From: Salvia splendens
Lineage: Eukaryota > Streptophyta > Magnoliopsida > Lamiales > Lamiaceae
NCBI RefSeq assembly: GCF_004379255.2
Contig: NC_056038.1
Coordinates: forward strand, 30,182,061 to 30,246,060
Direction of reading: 5' to 3'
Length of the DNA: 64,000 nt
In this document: in pieces, positions 23,067 through 35,527 of the stretch
Layout of the letters: each line of letters begins with the position of its first letter
How positions within the stretch are numbered: the first letter of the stretch is position 1
Position numbers and translations under genes: made by a program
Notes under the pieces: model-generated
Seen by the model: the letters and a program-made list of their open reading frames with translations, nothing else
What the model was told of the DNA's origin: nothing
Database searches by the model: none

Positions 23067-24534
23067 TTACTCGCTAACATAGAATATTAGGCAGGTGTGA
23101 CGAGCATGGTTAAGAGCATCCTTAACCCCGGCCCGGATTCAGGCCCCAAGCCCCGTCCACGTTATCATTCCCCTAATTTTGAGGCTCAGACCACAACTCC
23201 TCTAACCTTACAGACCCCATCCAGACCACAACTATTAAATTGCACTATTTACAATTTACCACTTATTTTACGCGTGAAATAAAAAACGTCGAGCAATTAA
23301 AACATGGAAAAGTCGTTTTCATTCAAAAATTGAAAATTACAACATAGAAATTAAAAAAACATTAAAACATAACGTCAATGCTGGAAAACGTTGGTGCGTG
23401 ACCAAATTTCTTCTATTTGATCCGCTTGGAGGCTAGTGTGTGTTTCTTCTTGGCACATCGCAGCTAAACGGGCCATTACATTGCGCATGTCGGGAGGAAC
23501 ACCCTGTACGGGAGGGTCAGTGACAACGTGGTTACTGGCGGTGCTGGAGCTTGCATCGTCGCTCCATGCCGTGATATTTTCTCCGTCGTGTTCAACGATC
23601 ATGTTATGCATTATGATACATGCATACATGATGTCGGCGATTAGTGGACGTTGCAATCCACGGGCCGCTCCCTTCACCATACCCCACCGTGCTTGGAGGA
23701 CTCCGAATACACGCTCCACATCTTTCTGCGCCACCTCTTGCTTTTGAGCGAACAATGACCTCTTCGACGTTGTCGGACATGTGATAATCTTCACGAACAT
23801 GGGTCATCGAGGGTAGATCCCATCTGCCAAATAATACTCCATATTGTACCGACGTTGGGAACTCTACGTTCGGCGCTCGCCAGACACAAAAGTCGTTGAA
23901 CAATGGAGACTCGTTCAACACATTGAAATCGTTGTTCGACCCATCGACACCAAAGTAGGCATGCTAGATCCACAATCGTTGGTCGGCAATGTCACACCCA
24001 ACCCTATCTGACGTAACTACTTATAGTAAATAAATTTAAAATTTAAAATAAATACTCCACACGTCATGTAAATAAAATGCACATATTATATAAGTTCAAA
24101 ACCAACGTTTATCAAGTACATACTTCAAAACATTCTGAACAGTAGTGTGACCCTCACATCACTCTATATACTACACATTTATGAGGAAGATAAGGTTGCC
24201 AAAACGCGTCAGCCGTCGAACCTGATAACACGTGCAGTTCATACGATCCACGTCAACCAAAAACTTCACTAATATCTTATTCCTGAAAAATAATAGTGGT
24301 TTATATGAGCCACAACTCAGTGTATATAAAACCTTACCTTTAATATCACACACAAATATCAAATACATTCTTTCACCAACATATATCACCAGAAGTAATA
24401 AATATCATAAACAATTTAATATTCATATGCATATGCCTCTCCGTTCTTTTTATTATTTTGTGACAAATCAAGCCTGATATCTGCCCGAAATTTCCATTAT
24501 ATACGACCTGCAGGTCCCTTTTAATTATTTGACC

Positions 24535-25767
24535 TAGGCATGCACAAGGGTCGAAAACCGCCGGTTCAGGGTCATGAACCGGCGGTTCAAGGGTCGGGGA
24601 ATGTATGAACCTGAACCGGCCCGCCTAGCTCCCGGCGGTTCCGGTTCCGGTTCAAAAAACCGGCGGGTTACGGGGCGGTTCAAAACCGCCGGTTTTCGGC
24701 TTGAACCGCCGGTTCCGGGCCGGTTCGACGGTTCGACGAATATTTTTTTTTTTTTGCATTTTTCAACTTTTCAATTTTAATCAACTTACATTACACTTTT
24801 CAAGTTTGTTTTTTTATGAAATGTGAGTAAATAAAATTGAAAAAAATACGGATAAAGTTGCAATTTTATTGAAATTGCATGTTTACAAATTACACGTTAC
24901 AAGTTACAACAATTACAAATTGAAAACATATGGCGGTCTTGAAGTCTTAAACAAAATTTAAATACAAATGAGACTACTAGTGAAGAACTAATTACAAATG
25001 ACAAGAAACGATGTTGAAGTTCTTAAACGTATAAGTGTATTTTATATATACTCTTAACCGGCGAAGAAGATCTTTCTACATAACTACATTAAGGACACCT
25101 TTAGCAATTCAACTTTAAATGTTGAGTTTCGTCTAACAATCAACAAATATAGTAGAATTGTCAAAAGTTTCCCTCATTTAGCCGTATAGAGAAATATACT
25201 TCATCGACTAGAGTATATACAAATACAATTATGTAATTGTTTTTGCATATACAAAAACATATGGCGGTTCAACCCTAAACTGGCGGGTTGTCCATGGTTT
25301 CCGTCAGAAAACCGCCGGTTTCTGACCGAAAACCGGCGGTTTCTGACCGGTTTTGCAGGCCTACACACTGACCCTAGGCCTAGCCTCTGAAAAGTTGCCG
25401 GAACCGTCAGAAACCGGCTCCCGAACCGGCGGTTTACCCCGACAAACCGGCGGTTTACCCCTCAAACCGGCGGTTTACCCCGCGAACCGCCGGTTCCAAC
25501 GGCTATACTAAACCCCTACGCGAACCCTACGAACCCCTAACCTACGAAACACTATTTAACCCTTTGAACCGGCGGTTCGAACCGCCGAACCGCCGGTTTT
25601 GAACCGCCGGTTCAGGTTCAATATATTGCCGAACCTGAACCGGCCCTTCCGACCCTTCAACCCTTCTGCCGGTTCAACCCGCCGGTTCCGGGCCCGGTTC
25701 CGGTTCATGAACCGGCGGGCCCGAACCGGCGGTTAACCGCCGGGCCGGGTCGGTTTGTGCATGCCTA
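24535..25767. mobile_element. Non-autonomous hAT element
   Basis: Ends TAGGCATGCACAAGG and TTTGTGCATGCCTA, flanked by a perfect 8-bp duplication ATTTGACC (24527-24534 and 25768-25775). Both subterminal regions are dense with CCGGCGGTT / AACCGCCGG motifs (about 24555-24735 and 25260-25745), which suggests transposase-binding arrays. The interior is AT-rich without a frame. Confidence 0.93.
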
Positions 25768-25770
25768 ATT

Positions 25771-25900
25771 TGACCTTTCCACGAAGGCCCCTCTTTGATT
25801 TGACCTTTCCACGAAGGCCCCTCTTTGCATTTTGACCTTTCCTCGAAGACCCCTCTTTGATTTGACACGAAGGTCTCTCTTTGCATATTTTCTTTGACCC
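25771..25900. repeat. Degenerate ~32-bp tandem repeat
   Basis: Four to five copies of a unit like TTTGACCTTTCCACGAAGG, part of the solo LTR and the site into which the hAT element inserted. Confidence 0.7.
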
Positions 25901-26533
25901 GTAGGTCCATTATCATTGAATATGACCCTTAGGTCTATTTCCATTACCATTGATATCAGATCCGGGGCAGGATTGTCGCATATCCTCTTTAATCTCATGA
26001 TTCAAGTAATTCTAATGCCATATAAAAACATATAATAAGCACCACTCACATATCTATTGCACCAATCACATATCCATATCATATTCCACCATCGATATCA
26101 AATAACACAACTATATCAGATTCATATCATATAATCCAAATATTCACTCCAAGTCAGCACATAGCAATTAACTACATAACACATGTAAAGTTAAAAGTGT
26201 GATTTATACACACCTAATTATAATAGGAAAACTCACTGAACCACAGAATCCAAGTTATTCAATCGTATGATTAAAAATCGAACTGTGTCGTGTGAATTTG
26301 AGATTGAAGAAATTTCTCGCGTATTTGCTGAAAGCTTTCTGTTATACATTTTTTTCTTCCACGGACCTCTTCTAATATCTCTTTCTCTAAAAAGTTTTGC
26401 ATATGAAGATGTATAATTGTATACAAATATTCATATTGGCGCTAGCCGACTCAAATAAATAAATGGAATGTAATTATTCCAAGTGGCATGTCCTAAGTAC
26501 ACATGGTGGTACGTGTCACCTACATATTTAATG

Positions 26534-26617
26534 GTGAAGTGAAGATAAGTTTATAAGAGCATCTCCAATGGCGGAGTGAAGTGAAGATAAGTTTATAAGA
26601 GCATCTCCAATGGCGGA
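26534..26617. repeat. 42-bp tandem duplication of flank plus transposon end
   Basis: Copy 1 is 26534-26575, copy 2 is 26576-26617. Each contains host flank (GTGAAGTGAAGATAAG), TAA and the first bases of the Harbinger end (GAGCATCTCCAATGGCGGA). Confidence 0.95.
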
Positions 26618-27219
26618 CGTCCGGTCGGACGTGTGCGACGGGCGACCGGGACGTCCGCCAGGCAGGGGAGGTCGGATACGGACGTCCCGTGAGGACGTCG
26701 GGTGTTCTTGGACGTCGGCGCGATGGGCGGGCAGACGTCCGCCATTGTGGCGTGGGTCGGACGTCCGACCCGGACGTCCGATTTTTAAATTTTTTTTAAA
26801 CTCCATATATACGGCTCGTTGAATTTTATTTCATTCGCACCACTTGTGTACTTTTTTTTATTTCAACCCGGGTCGGACGTCCGGGTTGACGTTGATGTTA
26901 GTACTTTTTTTTTATTTTATTACTATATAATTTTTTTTTCAAATCATGTATGTTTTTTTTTAAATGAAGTTGTTAATTTTTCCCGTTCGTATTCGTGTTG
27001 AAATTTTATTTCCGTAAACGTAAATTGTTTTATTTGTGAATTTGTGATTTTTTTTATTGCGGGAAGTCCTAGTGGGAAGGGCGATGGGAAGGGCGGATTG
27101 TGAAGGGGATGTCCTAGTGACGTGGCAGTGGGATGGGAAGTCCTAGTGACGTGGCGGGAGGTGTTTTCGGGATGTCCTAGTGGATGTCCGAGTGGGACAT
27201 CCGCCCACTGGAGATGCTC
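26599..27219 (+). mobile_element. Harbinger MITE (TAA duplication)
   Basis: Left end GAGCATCTCCAATGGCGG, right end CCCACTGGAGATGCTC, flanked by TAA (26596-26598 and 27220-27222). It is a short derivative of the type at 3503-4775, sharing the GGACGTCC-rich 5' region and the GGGAAGTCCTAGTG 3' region. Nested in the solo LTR. Confidence 0.88.
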
Positions 27220-29282
27220 TAAAAAAATCATGTAATAGTTAAAATATAAATATATAAATATATAAATAAAATTAATAATTAGGAGATTGGTCATATTCAA
27301 TTTTGTGCCTATGTGTATAAGAATGTATATACATATATATTAATGTATCAAAATACTTCCATAATTCCATGCACTCATTCACGTTAGTACACATGTACAC
27401 ACTTAAGTTAATTATTTGGTATTTAAAGTACTCATACACATATACTTTATATATATAAATATACATAACATATAATTATGCAAATAACATTATAAATATG
27501 CAAAGATAAATAAAACCATATTAATATACAAAATGATGCATGTTTAAGGTTGGGGATGTCACAGGCTACGACCTCCAACTCGATTGTCGGATGTGTGCCC
27601 TTGTGCCCGCTAGTGTATTATCCTCTCCAAGCTGTTGGACAATTCTTCAACTGCCAGTGCATACAGTCGATGCTACCCAGCATCCCGGGGAAGCCGTGGA
27701 CCCGCTCGTACATGTTCACCAACCTCAGGGTGTCGGCGGTCGTTGGCTTTCTCAAGTATGTATCCTTGATTGCTTCGATGCCTTCCCAGAAGAATTTAGC
27801 TAGACAACCCCGTCCAGTATGCTCGCTTACATGGAGATACTCATTGAACATATCTGCAGTAGTTCCGTAAGCGAGTTGACATATGGCAGATGTGCTGTTG
27901 CCGGCCAACAGCATTGGTGGTTTGCATGAAATACGAGTCACGAGCTACAACTGCGTTGACGATGCGCAGGAATAAAGGCCTCCGTATCCGAAACCGATGA
28001 CGGAACATCTGATCACTCCATCGAGGATCTCTAGAGAAATAATCTGTGAAAAGTCGCAAATGAGCTTGTTCACGGTCTCAGTGTATATACATCTGAGTCT
28101 GTGGTACACAGATGTGTTGTTCGTTCCACGATTGAACAACAACTTGGTAGCGAGCGGCCTCGTCGTTGATTTCCTCTTGGATTGCGAGCATCGCCTCCTC
28201 TAACATTCTGGCAAATTGAACTTCAATTGCTCTTTGAGCATCCGATCGAGGAGACATTTTTTACGGATATATTTGCCGGTGATATAGTACTTGAGAGGGA
28301 GAGGAATGAAGTAGAATAGAAATGAAAATAGCGTGGAATTTATAGAAAAAATTTTGATTTTAAAAAAAATTAAAATTATGGCCTGGGTTCGGCCCGAACC
28401 CCCTCCAACGCTAGGTCGGGACACACCGGGGCACCGCCCGCATCCTCCATCCCCGAGTCGGGCCGCAACGGGGCGCGGCCCAGGCTGTGACTTCGCCTCC
28501 TCTAACGCGCAGGACGTGGGCCGGGACCTAGGTGTGGTCCGGTCCGCCTACGTTAACGATGCTCTAACACAGGCGGGTCGGACCGCACCTGGGTCCCGAC
28601 CCGCGGCCTGCGCGTTGGAGGGGAGGGAGACGCGGCCTGAGTCTCGCCTAGGGACGGAGGAGAGGCCCGGGGCTGCGCCCGGTTGCATCCTACGGTCTCG
28701 GCCCGGAGTTGCAGGCTCTCGGGCCGGGCCACAATTCATTTTTTATTTTTATTTTTTTTGATAAGTCGAATTTTGTTGAGTAGTTGAACATACATACCTT
28801 CATATTTGTTGTATTTTCGAGTCGAGGAGAGGAGTAGTTGACGGAAATGGAAGTTGAGAAAGAAAATGAAAAAGAGAGGGGAAGAAGATGACTGAGTGGG
28901 AAGAGAGGAGGGGAAGAAGAGAAAGGAGAAAATTTTAGGTTTAATATATTTAGTGGGATGGGCTTTATTTCAATTTTATGTATTTAAATATTTGTTCAAT
29001 TTTAATGGGTTGGCTTTTTAAATGTATTTTTTAATTTTAAATTTCTATGTTGTTAATTTTTAATTTCCGAATGAAGAATGGATTTTTCGTATTATAATTG
29101 CTCAACCTTTTCTATTTTACGAGTAAAATAGTTTGTAGTTGTAAATAGTGCACTTAAATAGTTGGGGTTTGGATGGGGCCTGCACAGTTATGGGAGTTGT
29201 GGCCTGACCCTGAAAATTAAGGAAATAATGACGTGGAGGGGACTTGGGGTTTGGATCTGAGCCACGATTAATGATGCTCTTA

Positions 29283-30559
29283 AGCCATCTTAAGAAGTGA
29301 TTTTTTTTTGTTTTGTCTACTAAATTTTTTAAAAATTTAAAACTATCTCTGGTTCTTCACATTTTTTATAACTATCTCTGGTCCTTCACAAATGCTATGA
29401 ACTAGTAAAGACTAAATCATAGGATATTGAATAAGAAAAAGGACTTAACTGAATCGAAAAATAAAAAATTGCCGAGGTGAAAGTGGAGAAACAATGACTA
29501 TCTTGCTGATGGAGGAAGACGAAGGCATAAATTTTAACAACTTAACACTCTTGAATATTTTACTCTTTCTTTCTCTCTAAAGGTAGGAGGGGCATTTATT
29601 TTGGGCATGACTCAAAAAGTTTTTATGTATTCCTCATGTTTGTGTGTAGTAGGAGATGCAGTAAGTGATCCTCATCGCTATTATTATTAGTGTTTTAATG
29701 GTGGTATAAGTTATAAATAACTTGATGTACATGGGTAATAAATTGAGATAACTATTCATAAATGGAAATGCCCATAATTTTATGGGACAGACAAAAACAG
29801 AAAGTACACATATTTTTATGGAATGCAGAGAGTATGACGTATCATTATTTAATTTTTATTATGGGAGTGTGCACATAATTTTCCAAATTGATAATTTAGT
29901 TTTAAATAAACTAATATTAATTTATTCTAAATTTTACAATTAAGGATTTTTTTTTCTCGAGTTCAATTTTTCTCTTTTCTTTTATTATTTTTAATCTAAT
30001 TTTGCTTTGAATATTTTGATTCGTGTATTATTAATCTTCTTGATTAGCTATTTTATGATAATTTTTCAATTTATATATTGAAATAGTTTTATGTATAAAA
30101 TATTTGCACTTTTATAGTTGTTGTGTTTATGATTTTTTTGGTATGATATCTAAAATATACCTCATTTGTCCCATTAAAATGATTCATTTTCTTTTTTGAC
30201 ACTTCCCTTAACGTGACATATTTCTTAAATTGGAAATTTGAACTTGTTTACATTGGTCTCTCACTACTTAAATCACAAAACAATTGATGTATCAAATAGA
30301 TATGCCAAAAGGATTTTGGGATAAATAGAATTAGGAACAAAAGCGTAAATAGTATCCGGCTCGGGCAGACTAACTATATTTCAAGAATACTCAAAAGGTT
30401 CAAAGAAGTATCTACTCCTACGGCTCAACACTTCAAACTATCAGTCAAGCAAAGACCAAATAAATGAAAAAAAAGAGATAATGCCAATATAATAGGGAGT
30501 ATCATCTGCAAATGAAGAAAAAGAAAAGAGATTATGCCAAGTATTATCTACACCAGACC
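29283..30559. other. Intergenic, no gene seen
   Basis: AT-rich DNA with scattered MITE-like ends (for example near 30158, CTCATTTGTCCCATT). No coding region recognised. Confidence 0.35.
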
Positions 30560-31123
30560 AGATGTTTACAAGCAATAAGTGTAACAAACAGGTTTATGTC
30601 TGATTTTGGCAAGGAGCATTGGTTGGCTGTCAAGTGGTAGATGAGAGTAAGAATGGTGATGGTGATGCTACAGCGGGATTCACCGATTCTGACTATGCTA
30701 GGAATGTTGATAATCATAGGTCCAATCAGGTTATGTTTTTTTGTGATGTACGGTTCAGCTATTAGTTTGGAAATCTAGTCTAAAAAGCGCAATTCCTCTT
30801 AGCAGAAGTTAAGAGTATTTGGTCTTGACAATTGCAGAAGCTTTTTTATTAGAGGTCTAATTTCAGAGTTACATATTGTTAGGAAGGTTGTTGTTATTGG
30901 GTGTGATAACAATAGTGCTTTCTGTCTTGCCAAACATCAATAGTTCCATGAGACATACTGATGTTAGATTACACTTTGTGAGCGAAGAAATAAAGAAATG
31001 AAATATTATAGTGTTTAAGTTCAGCACGGCTGAATCTGCTGATGTACTTACTGAAGCCTTACTAAGATATAATTTCGAGTTGGGTAGAGGTTTGATGAAT
31101 CTATGCAAGGAGCAGTGTGGTGA
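30560..31123 (+). mobile_element. Ty1/copia pol fragment (RNase H end), decayed
   Basis: Across several frames the sequence reads FGKEHWLAVKW, GFTDSDYARNVDNHRSN, GSAISLEI, EAFLLEV and CDNNSAFCLAKH, then LTEALLRYNFELGRGLMNL. These are the landmarks of the copia reverse transcriptase end and RNase H, with frameshifts and stops throughout. It is a plant retrotransposon fossil; no LTR can be assigned to it with confidence. Confidence 0.75.
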
Positions 31124-32675
31124 TTGAAGCACTCTCTCACACATCAATACAACTTTGTTTTCCTTTCGATTCAATCTCTCGTTATTCGATTCTCATATCC
31201 AATTGGTAACATATATATCATATATAGTTTTTTCTCTATAAATATCTATATCTAGAAAATTCTATATCCACATAATTTTATTAAAAGTATCAAGATATTC
31301 TAATACCTAATTCTAGAGAATTCTATGTCTGAAAGAATGACCACACTAAATGAGTTGGGGTGCCAAGTCCACCCGAACGGATAGCCAAGGCGCAGAATGG
31401 ACAATGTGTCACACTCGCAGGTAGTTTGGTGCCAAACTATCATCCGGTAGGGTGACATATGAAAGATCACGAATTTTAGTTTTTTTTTTTTTTGCGACTT
31501 TTTGTATTCTGTCATCTTCTTAGTACAAAAGCTCTTTGAAAAACTTATTGTATAAATGTTTAGACATCTATAAACCTATTTTGAGTGTTTTGGTCTCCTT
31601 TGGAAGGAAGAGTTAATCTATTCGAATTCACTTTAGTTGCTTGTGTGATCTTGTATTGGTTAGGTAGAGATGCGCTTGCTAGTGTGACGTTATTAGATAA
31701 ATGGAGCCATTTAAGGTGAGTTGCTTTGGTGAAAGTAGGCAATGATTGTTTTCATTGTATCAAAGAAGGTCCAAACACTTAAAAGAGATTCTCCCTCCAT
31801 TACATCCCTTTTCTTATCCATTCATTTTTGTTTTAACTTTTTTTGGGTTGTGTTTTTTGGTCTTAAGTTAGCTAGAAGAGCAAGTTTTTGGAAGCTTTTG
31901 CTTAGTCTATCTATGTGCAAGAGTTCACATCCCCACCACTCCATCCACTACTTTACCCACATATATATCTAGACTAACCATGCCCACATGTTCCATCCAC
32001 ATATGTAGCAAAACCAACAATGGCCGACCTAACATGATCTTTATTCTTGTAGCAAGACATGCCATGACCCCTGCTTCGCTCAGGGATGATTATCAATCTC
32101 ATGTCACTATCATTAGTATTAAGCAGCGGAGCTATCATTACCTTGAAAACAATCTGGTACTAATGAACGACTTTTCGTATCACACACTTGAAACTAAGGG
32201 CAACATTTCTTAATTCAGCAACGGCAAACAATAACAGTCATAGTGGAAGTGGCAACGACAAACGCAATACTCGCTGCAGCTGCAACATACGGTAGCTGCA
32301 GCGTATGTGGCAGATATAGCGACGCATACAGCGGCCATGACCTTTTTCCTCTATGTTTTAAAACGTTGAAGCGCTCTCTCCATCCCAAACTATATGCACC
32401 ATATTTCATACGTATCATTAGCATATATTTACGATCACAAATTAATAGAAGAAGCTTGAAAGTTGTAAGCAGTGAAGGCGGCCGGAGCATTCGCATCACG
32501 GATTCCCGGGAAGATGTTACGGATAAAGAATAAATAGAGGCAGTAAATACACTGAATGTACCTTGTGTTTAGCATTGTATTAAGAAGAATTGGCTCGGTA
32601 GTTCTAGTAAATTCTGAGAGCATCGTTTGTATAATTGTATTCATCCACCATTGCTATTATCTTACGTCATTATTA
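31124..32675. other. Intergenic, no gene recognised
   Basis: Mixed AT-rich DNA. A stretch near 32215-32533 is less AT-rich and open on both strands, but I cannot relate either translation to a known family, so no gene is called. Confidence 0.3.
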
Positions 32676-32875
32676 CTCTCTCCGTCTCTGAAAAATATGA
32701 ATATTTGATTTGACACGGGTTTTAATGCATAATTGGTAAAGTAAGAGAAAAATAGATAGAAAAAGTTTTTAAAGTATTGTTAGTAGAGAATGAGTCTCAC
32801 CTCATAGAGAAAAAAATTTCCAAACTTTTCAGGGATGGACTAAAAAGAAAATAGTTTATATTTATAGACGGCAGG
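32676..32875. mobile_element. Stowaway-type MITE, right end worn
   Basis: Left end CTCTCTCCGTCTCTGAAAAA after TA, and the interior GACACGGGTTTTAATGCATA typical of this group here. The right end near 32875 is worn. Confidence 0.55.
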
Positions 32876-33657
32876 ATATCAATTTATCATCATCAATACA
32901 GTTCTTATTTCTAGTCACAGAGAATAATCTGAATCAATTTATCACTTGCAACAATGATCTGCAGTAGTTCGTCCGCATCACAATTGGATACCATATAGTA
33001 TAAAAAAATTTGTTATGTAAAAGTAAGGCAAATTTTGCCGCTTCTAATGGTAGAAGTAAAACATTTGAGGTTGAAACATTTTGACACTGTTTTCTAAAAC
33101 ACCATTATTCATAATCTATACATATATCAAGGCGGAATAGCAAAAAATCCAATTTCTCAGTTTCAAGAAATATTGTTCACTATATTATAAAATTTTATTA
33201 GCATATAATATACTATATTAACACATGATTGATATGAGTATATTGTTCACACTTATACATCCAGTGAAAATTCTCTTAAAGATTATTCCTATGATCATTG
33301 CATGAAATAAGACCAAGTGGTCTCTCCCTCGATTTATTTTATTGATCAATGTGATTATGCCATTTGTACATATTACAATGTCATTGATCAATAAATGTTT
33401 TATTTAATATTCAAATATCTTTTATATATTAAATGAAATATATACATAAATTATACCAAAATTCATATTTTTTTTATCCTCTACAAATAGAGATCACATT
33501 TGCTATAGTTCTATTAAAAAAAAATCTCTATTTTTCTCCGCATATAATATTTCTTCTATTTTACAATTTCTTATTTTTTTAAGTTATTCACCATGGAAGA
33601 TGAGAATAACATGTTCTCTAATTCCAAAATTTCAAACCTTATTATTTGGGACAGTAA
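32876..33657. other. AT-rich region, possibly part of a copia LTR
   Basis: No gene. Because a tRNA primer-binding site follows at 34317, part of this stretch may belong to the LTR upstream of it, but I cannot find its start. Confidence 0.3.
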
Positions 33658-34055
33658 GGGTGTCCACTATAAGGTGGACACGCCCAATAGCCCCGCCCCA
33701 GTTTTTTGTCCATAGCCCCGGATTTTTGTCCATAGCCCCAAAATTCTATTTTCGCCACTGTAGTGGACACCTCCAATAGCCCCCAAATTTTATAATCAAT
33801 TTTCATTTTAAAAATAAAAAATTTTGCACGCGTCGACCGCCGCGCCGGAAGCTGCGGTCACTATGACCGCCGCGCCTATAGGCGCGCCTCACCCCCACCA
33901 GCCGCGTCCTCGCCCCGCACGCGGCGAAGCCGTTTCCGCCCCCCTCCCCCGTCCTCAGGCGCGGCGGCCACCCCAGCCACTATGACCGCCGCGCCTCCCG
34001 CCTCGCCCCACACCCCTCTTCGGCGACCGCCGAGCCGCTCCCATAGTGGACACTC
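33658..34055. mobile_element. GC-rich Harbinger-type MITE (TAA duplication)
   Basis: Ends GGGTGTCCACTATAAGG and CCATAGTGGACACTC, flanked by TAA (33655-33657 and 34056-34058). The interior is very GC-rich with repeats of GCCGCGCC type. The element at 42746-43016 belongs to the same group. Confidence 0.88.
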
Positions 34056-34314
34056 TAAGCCCATCCCTATGAGTTTTCTTATACGAAGTGTGAAGACAAA
34101 AGCTCATCAACAAGAATAGTCAAAATTCCTTATTTAACTACTAGTGCTTATGTAATTGCTTACACTCCTTATCAAGGTGAGACGTTTTCCTAGTTTAGAG
34201 GTTACCATTAGAAGCTCTTTTATGTAGAAAGAGAATATGTAATGTGAAAGACAAGCCAAATTAAAACTCTTTTACTGTATTGTTCAATAAGTTTCATGTC
34301 TTTCTTTAACCTAG

Positions 34315-34332
34315 ACCTTGGTATCAGAGCAG
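34315..34332 (+). other. Ty1/copia primer-binding site
   Basis: TTGGTATCAGAGCAGG matches the complement of the 3' end of initiator tRNA-Met, the usual primer of plant copia elements. An ATG and a short gag-like start follow at 34371 (MENKQIDQPEI). The rest of the element is missing. Confidence 0.75.
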
Positions 34333-34791
34333 GAAAGCCAAATTAAAACTCAAAAGACTCCAACCAACAATGGAGAACAAACAAATTGATCAGCCTGAAA
34401 TTTTGATTGAGATTATGTCAAACTTAATACTGCAGTCCTACAACCAGAACTCAGTCGGCTACAACCGGAACCACCGCCTCCAACCGGAAAATCAAAGATG
34501 TCGTCGATGGTAAGAATGGGGAAACAATGGAGCAAGTGAATGTTACCAGTGCCGCTGCCGAGAAGACGGAGGTCCGTCAAGGAGAATAGGAGATGGCATT
34601 TGGCGAAAGAGAAATATGAAAAATGAGAAGAAAAAAAAAAGTATATTCTTTATTTCTCAATTACTCTATAAGGACTGTACAATCCTTATAACGTGCTGGG
34701 GGCATGTCTTCTTCCGATTCGGATCCCGGCAGTTGATCACTCTCGTGGTCGTGCATGTCTTGGAAAAATTCTTTTTTTGGTAATGCATGTT
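34333..34791. other. Decayed start of a copia element, then spacer
   Basis: A few dozen gag-like codons after 34371, then unrecognised sequence up to the next repeat element. Confidence 0.35.
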
Positions 34792-35276
34792 AATGAAATT
34801 GCATTTTAATGAAGAGTTTTAGTTGTATTCCGACTCAGGGAGTGACGCATAACCATTATGCGTCGTTAAAAGAGAGGCGCATAACCATCATGTGTCTTTA
34901 TTTAGTGACACATAAGGGTTATGAGTCATTAGGGAGTGACGCATAAGGGTTATGCGTCTTTTAACAATATAAACAAAAAAATATTTTGTTTTGCATAATT
35001 AAATTAAAAATAAATTGGAAGAACTAGAAAATTGAAACTAACAATAAAAATCAACAACAAAAAAAGGTGCTACTGGAGTACTAGAAAAAAAAATTAGTTA
35101 GTTTTAATTTTAAATAATTTTGAAACTACTCAATATAAGTATGCGTCTTACATTTCTTCAAAGTAGAGACCGAAGAAGTTTACCTATAGGCACGCTTTTA
35201 ATTTATGTCAGAGTCTTATACATTTTCCAAGAAAATAACTCAAACAAGTTAAATTAAATAATGATTATAATAAGTA

Positions 35277-35527
35277 CTCCCTCCATCCCCGAATAAGAGT
35301 CGTTAATTTCCATTTTGGGTCGTCCCCCATTAAGAGTCACTCTTCATTTTTACCATAAATGGTAGTAGGCCCCACATTCCACTAACTCACTTCACTCACA
35401 TTTTATTATAAAACCAATATAAAAATGTGGGTCCCACATTTCACTAACTTTTTCAACCAACTTTTCTCTACATTTCTTAAAACTCGTGCCCGGTCAAAGA
35501 GCGACTCCTATTAGGGGACAGAGGGAG
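35277..35527. mobile_element. Stowaway/mariner-type MITE
   Basis: TA-flanked, left end CTCCCTCCATCCCCGAATAA, right end CCTATTAGGGGACAGAGGGAG. Confidence 0.85.

Larger units (their letters stand above)
23990..27563 (-). mobile_element. Solo LTR with nested insertions
   Basis: Begins TGTCACACCC and ends GATGTCACA, flanked by GGCAA and GGCTA (23985-23989 and 27564-27568), a 5-bp target duplication with one mismatch. The reverse complement starts TGTGACATCCCC and ends GGGTGTGACA, like the solo LTR at 37098-38980, so it lies in minus orientation. A hAT element and a Harbinger MITE are nested in it; without them it is about 1.7 kb. No gag or pol sequence is present. Confidence 0.75.
23375..28257 (-). 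pseudogene. HARBI1-like DDE transposase pseudogene, split by a solo LTR
   Basis: The ATG at 28257 (MSPRSDAQRAIEVQFARML) leads through LRLFTDYFSRDPRWSDQMF and QLAYGTTADMFNEYLHV to GSIDCMHWQLKNCP, with the first catalytic Asp intact. The solo LTR interrupts just before DQRLWI. On the other side the coding resumes with GVDGSNNDFNVLNESPLF (second Asp present), KDVERVFGVLQARWG (Glu present) and a C-terminus ending SRTNVFQH at 23375. A stop in the N-terminal third, a stop after DQRLWI and several frame changes break it. All three catalytic residues survive, unlike in the copy at 13359. Confidence 0.87.
23114..28564 (-). mobile_element. PIF/Harbinger element A with transposase (TAA duplication)
   Basis: Ends GAGCATCCTTAACCCCGG (left) and CGTTAACGATGCTC (right), flanked by TAA (23111-23113 and 28565-28567). 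It is oriented to the left: the 5' end is at 28564, the transposase runs 28257 to 23375, and the 3' end is at 23114. It is interrupted by a solo LTR (23990-27563). Without that insert it would be about 1.9 kb. Confidence 0.88.
23102..29279 (-). mobile_element. Outer Harbinger element B, split by element A
   Basis: Twelve bases of the left end (GAGCATGGTTAA, 23102-23113) and the body from 28568 to 29279 (right end TTAATGATGCTC) form one short element, with element A inserted at a TAA. The body begins CACAGGCGGGTCGGACCGCACC, the expected continuation of this subfamily's 5' end, as in the copy at 52847 (GAGCATCTTTAACGCC). The right end is followed by TTA; the left flank GAC does not match, so the outer duplication is decayed. 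There is no coding frame beyond a short start near 28848. Confidence 0.7.

Noticed and set aside
28333..28761. 142-codon plus-strand frame
   Set aside because: It crosses the junction between elements A and B and reads through GC-rich terminal sequence.
32215..32533. Overlapping frames on both strands
   Set aside because: No recognisable protein; composition alone does not support a gene.
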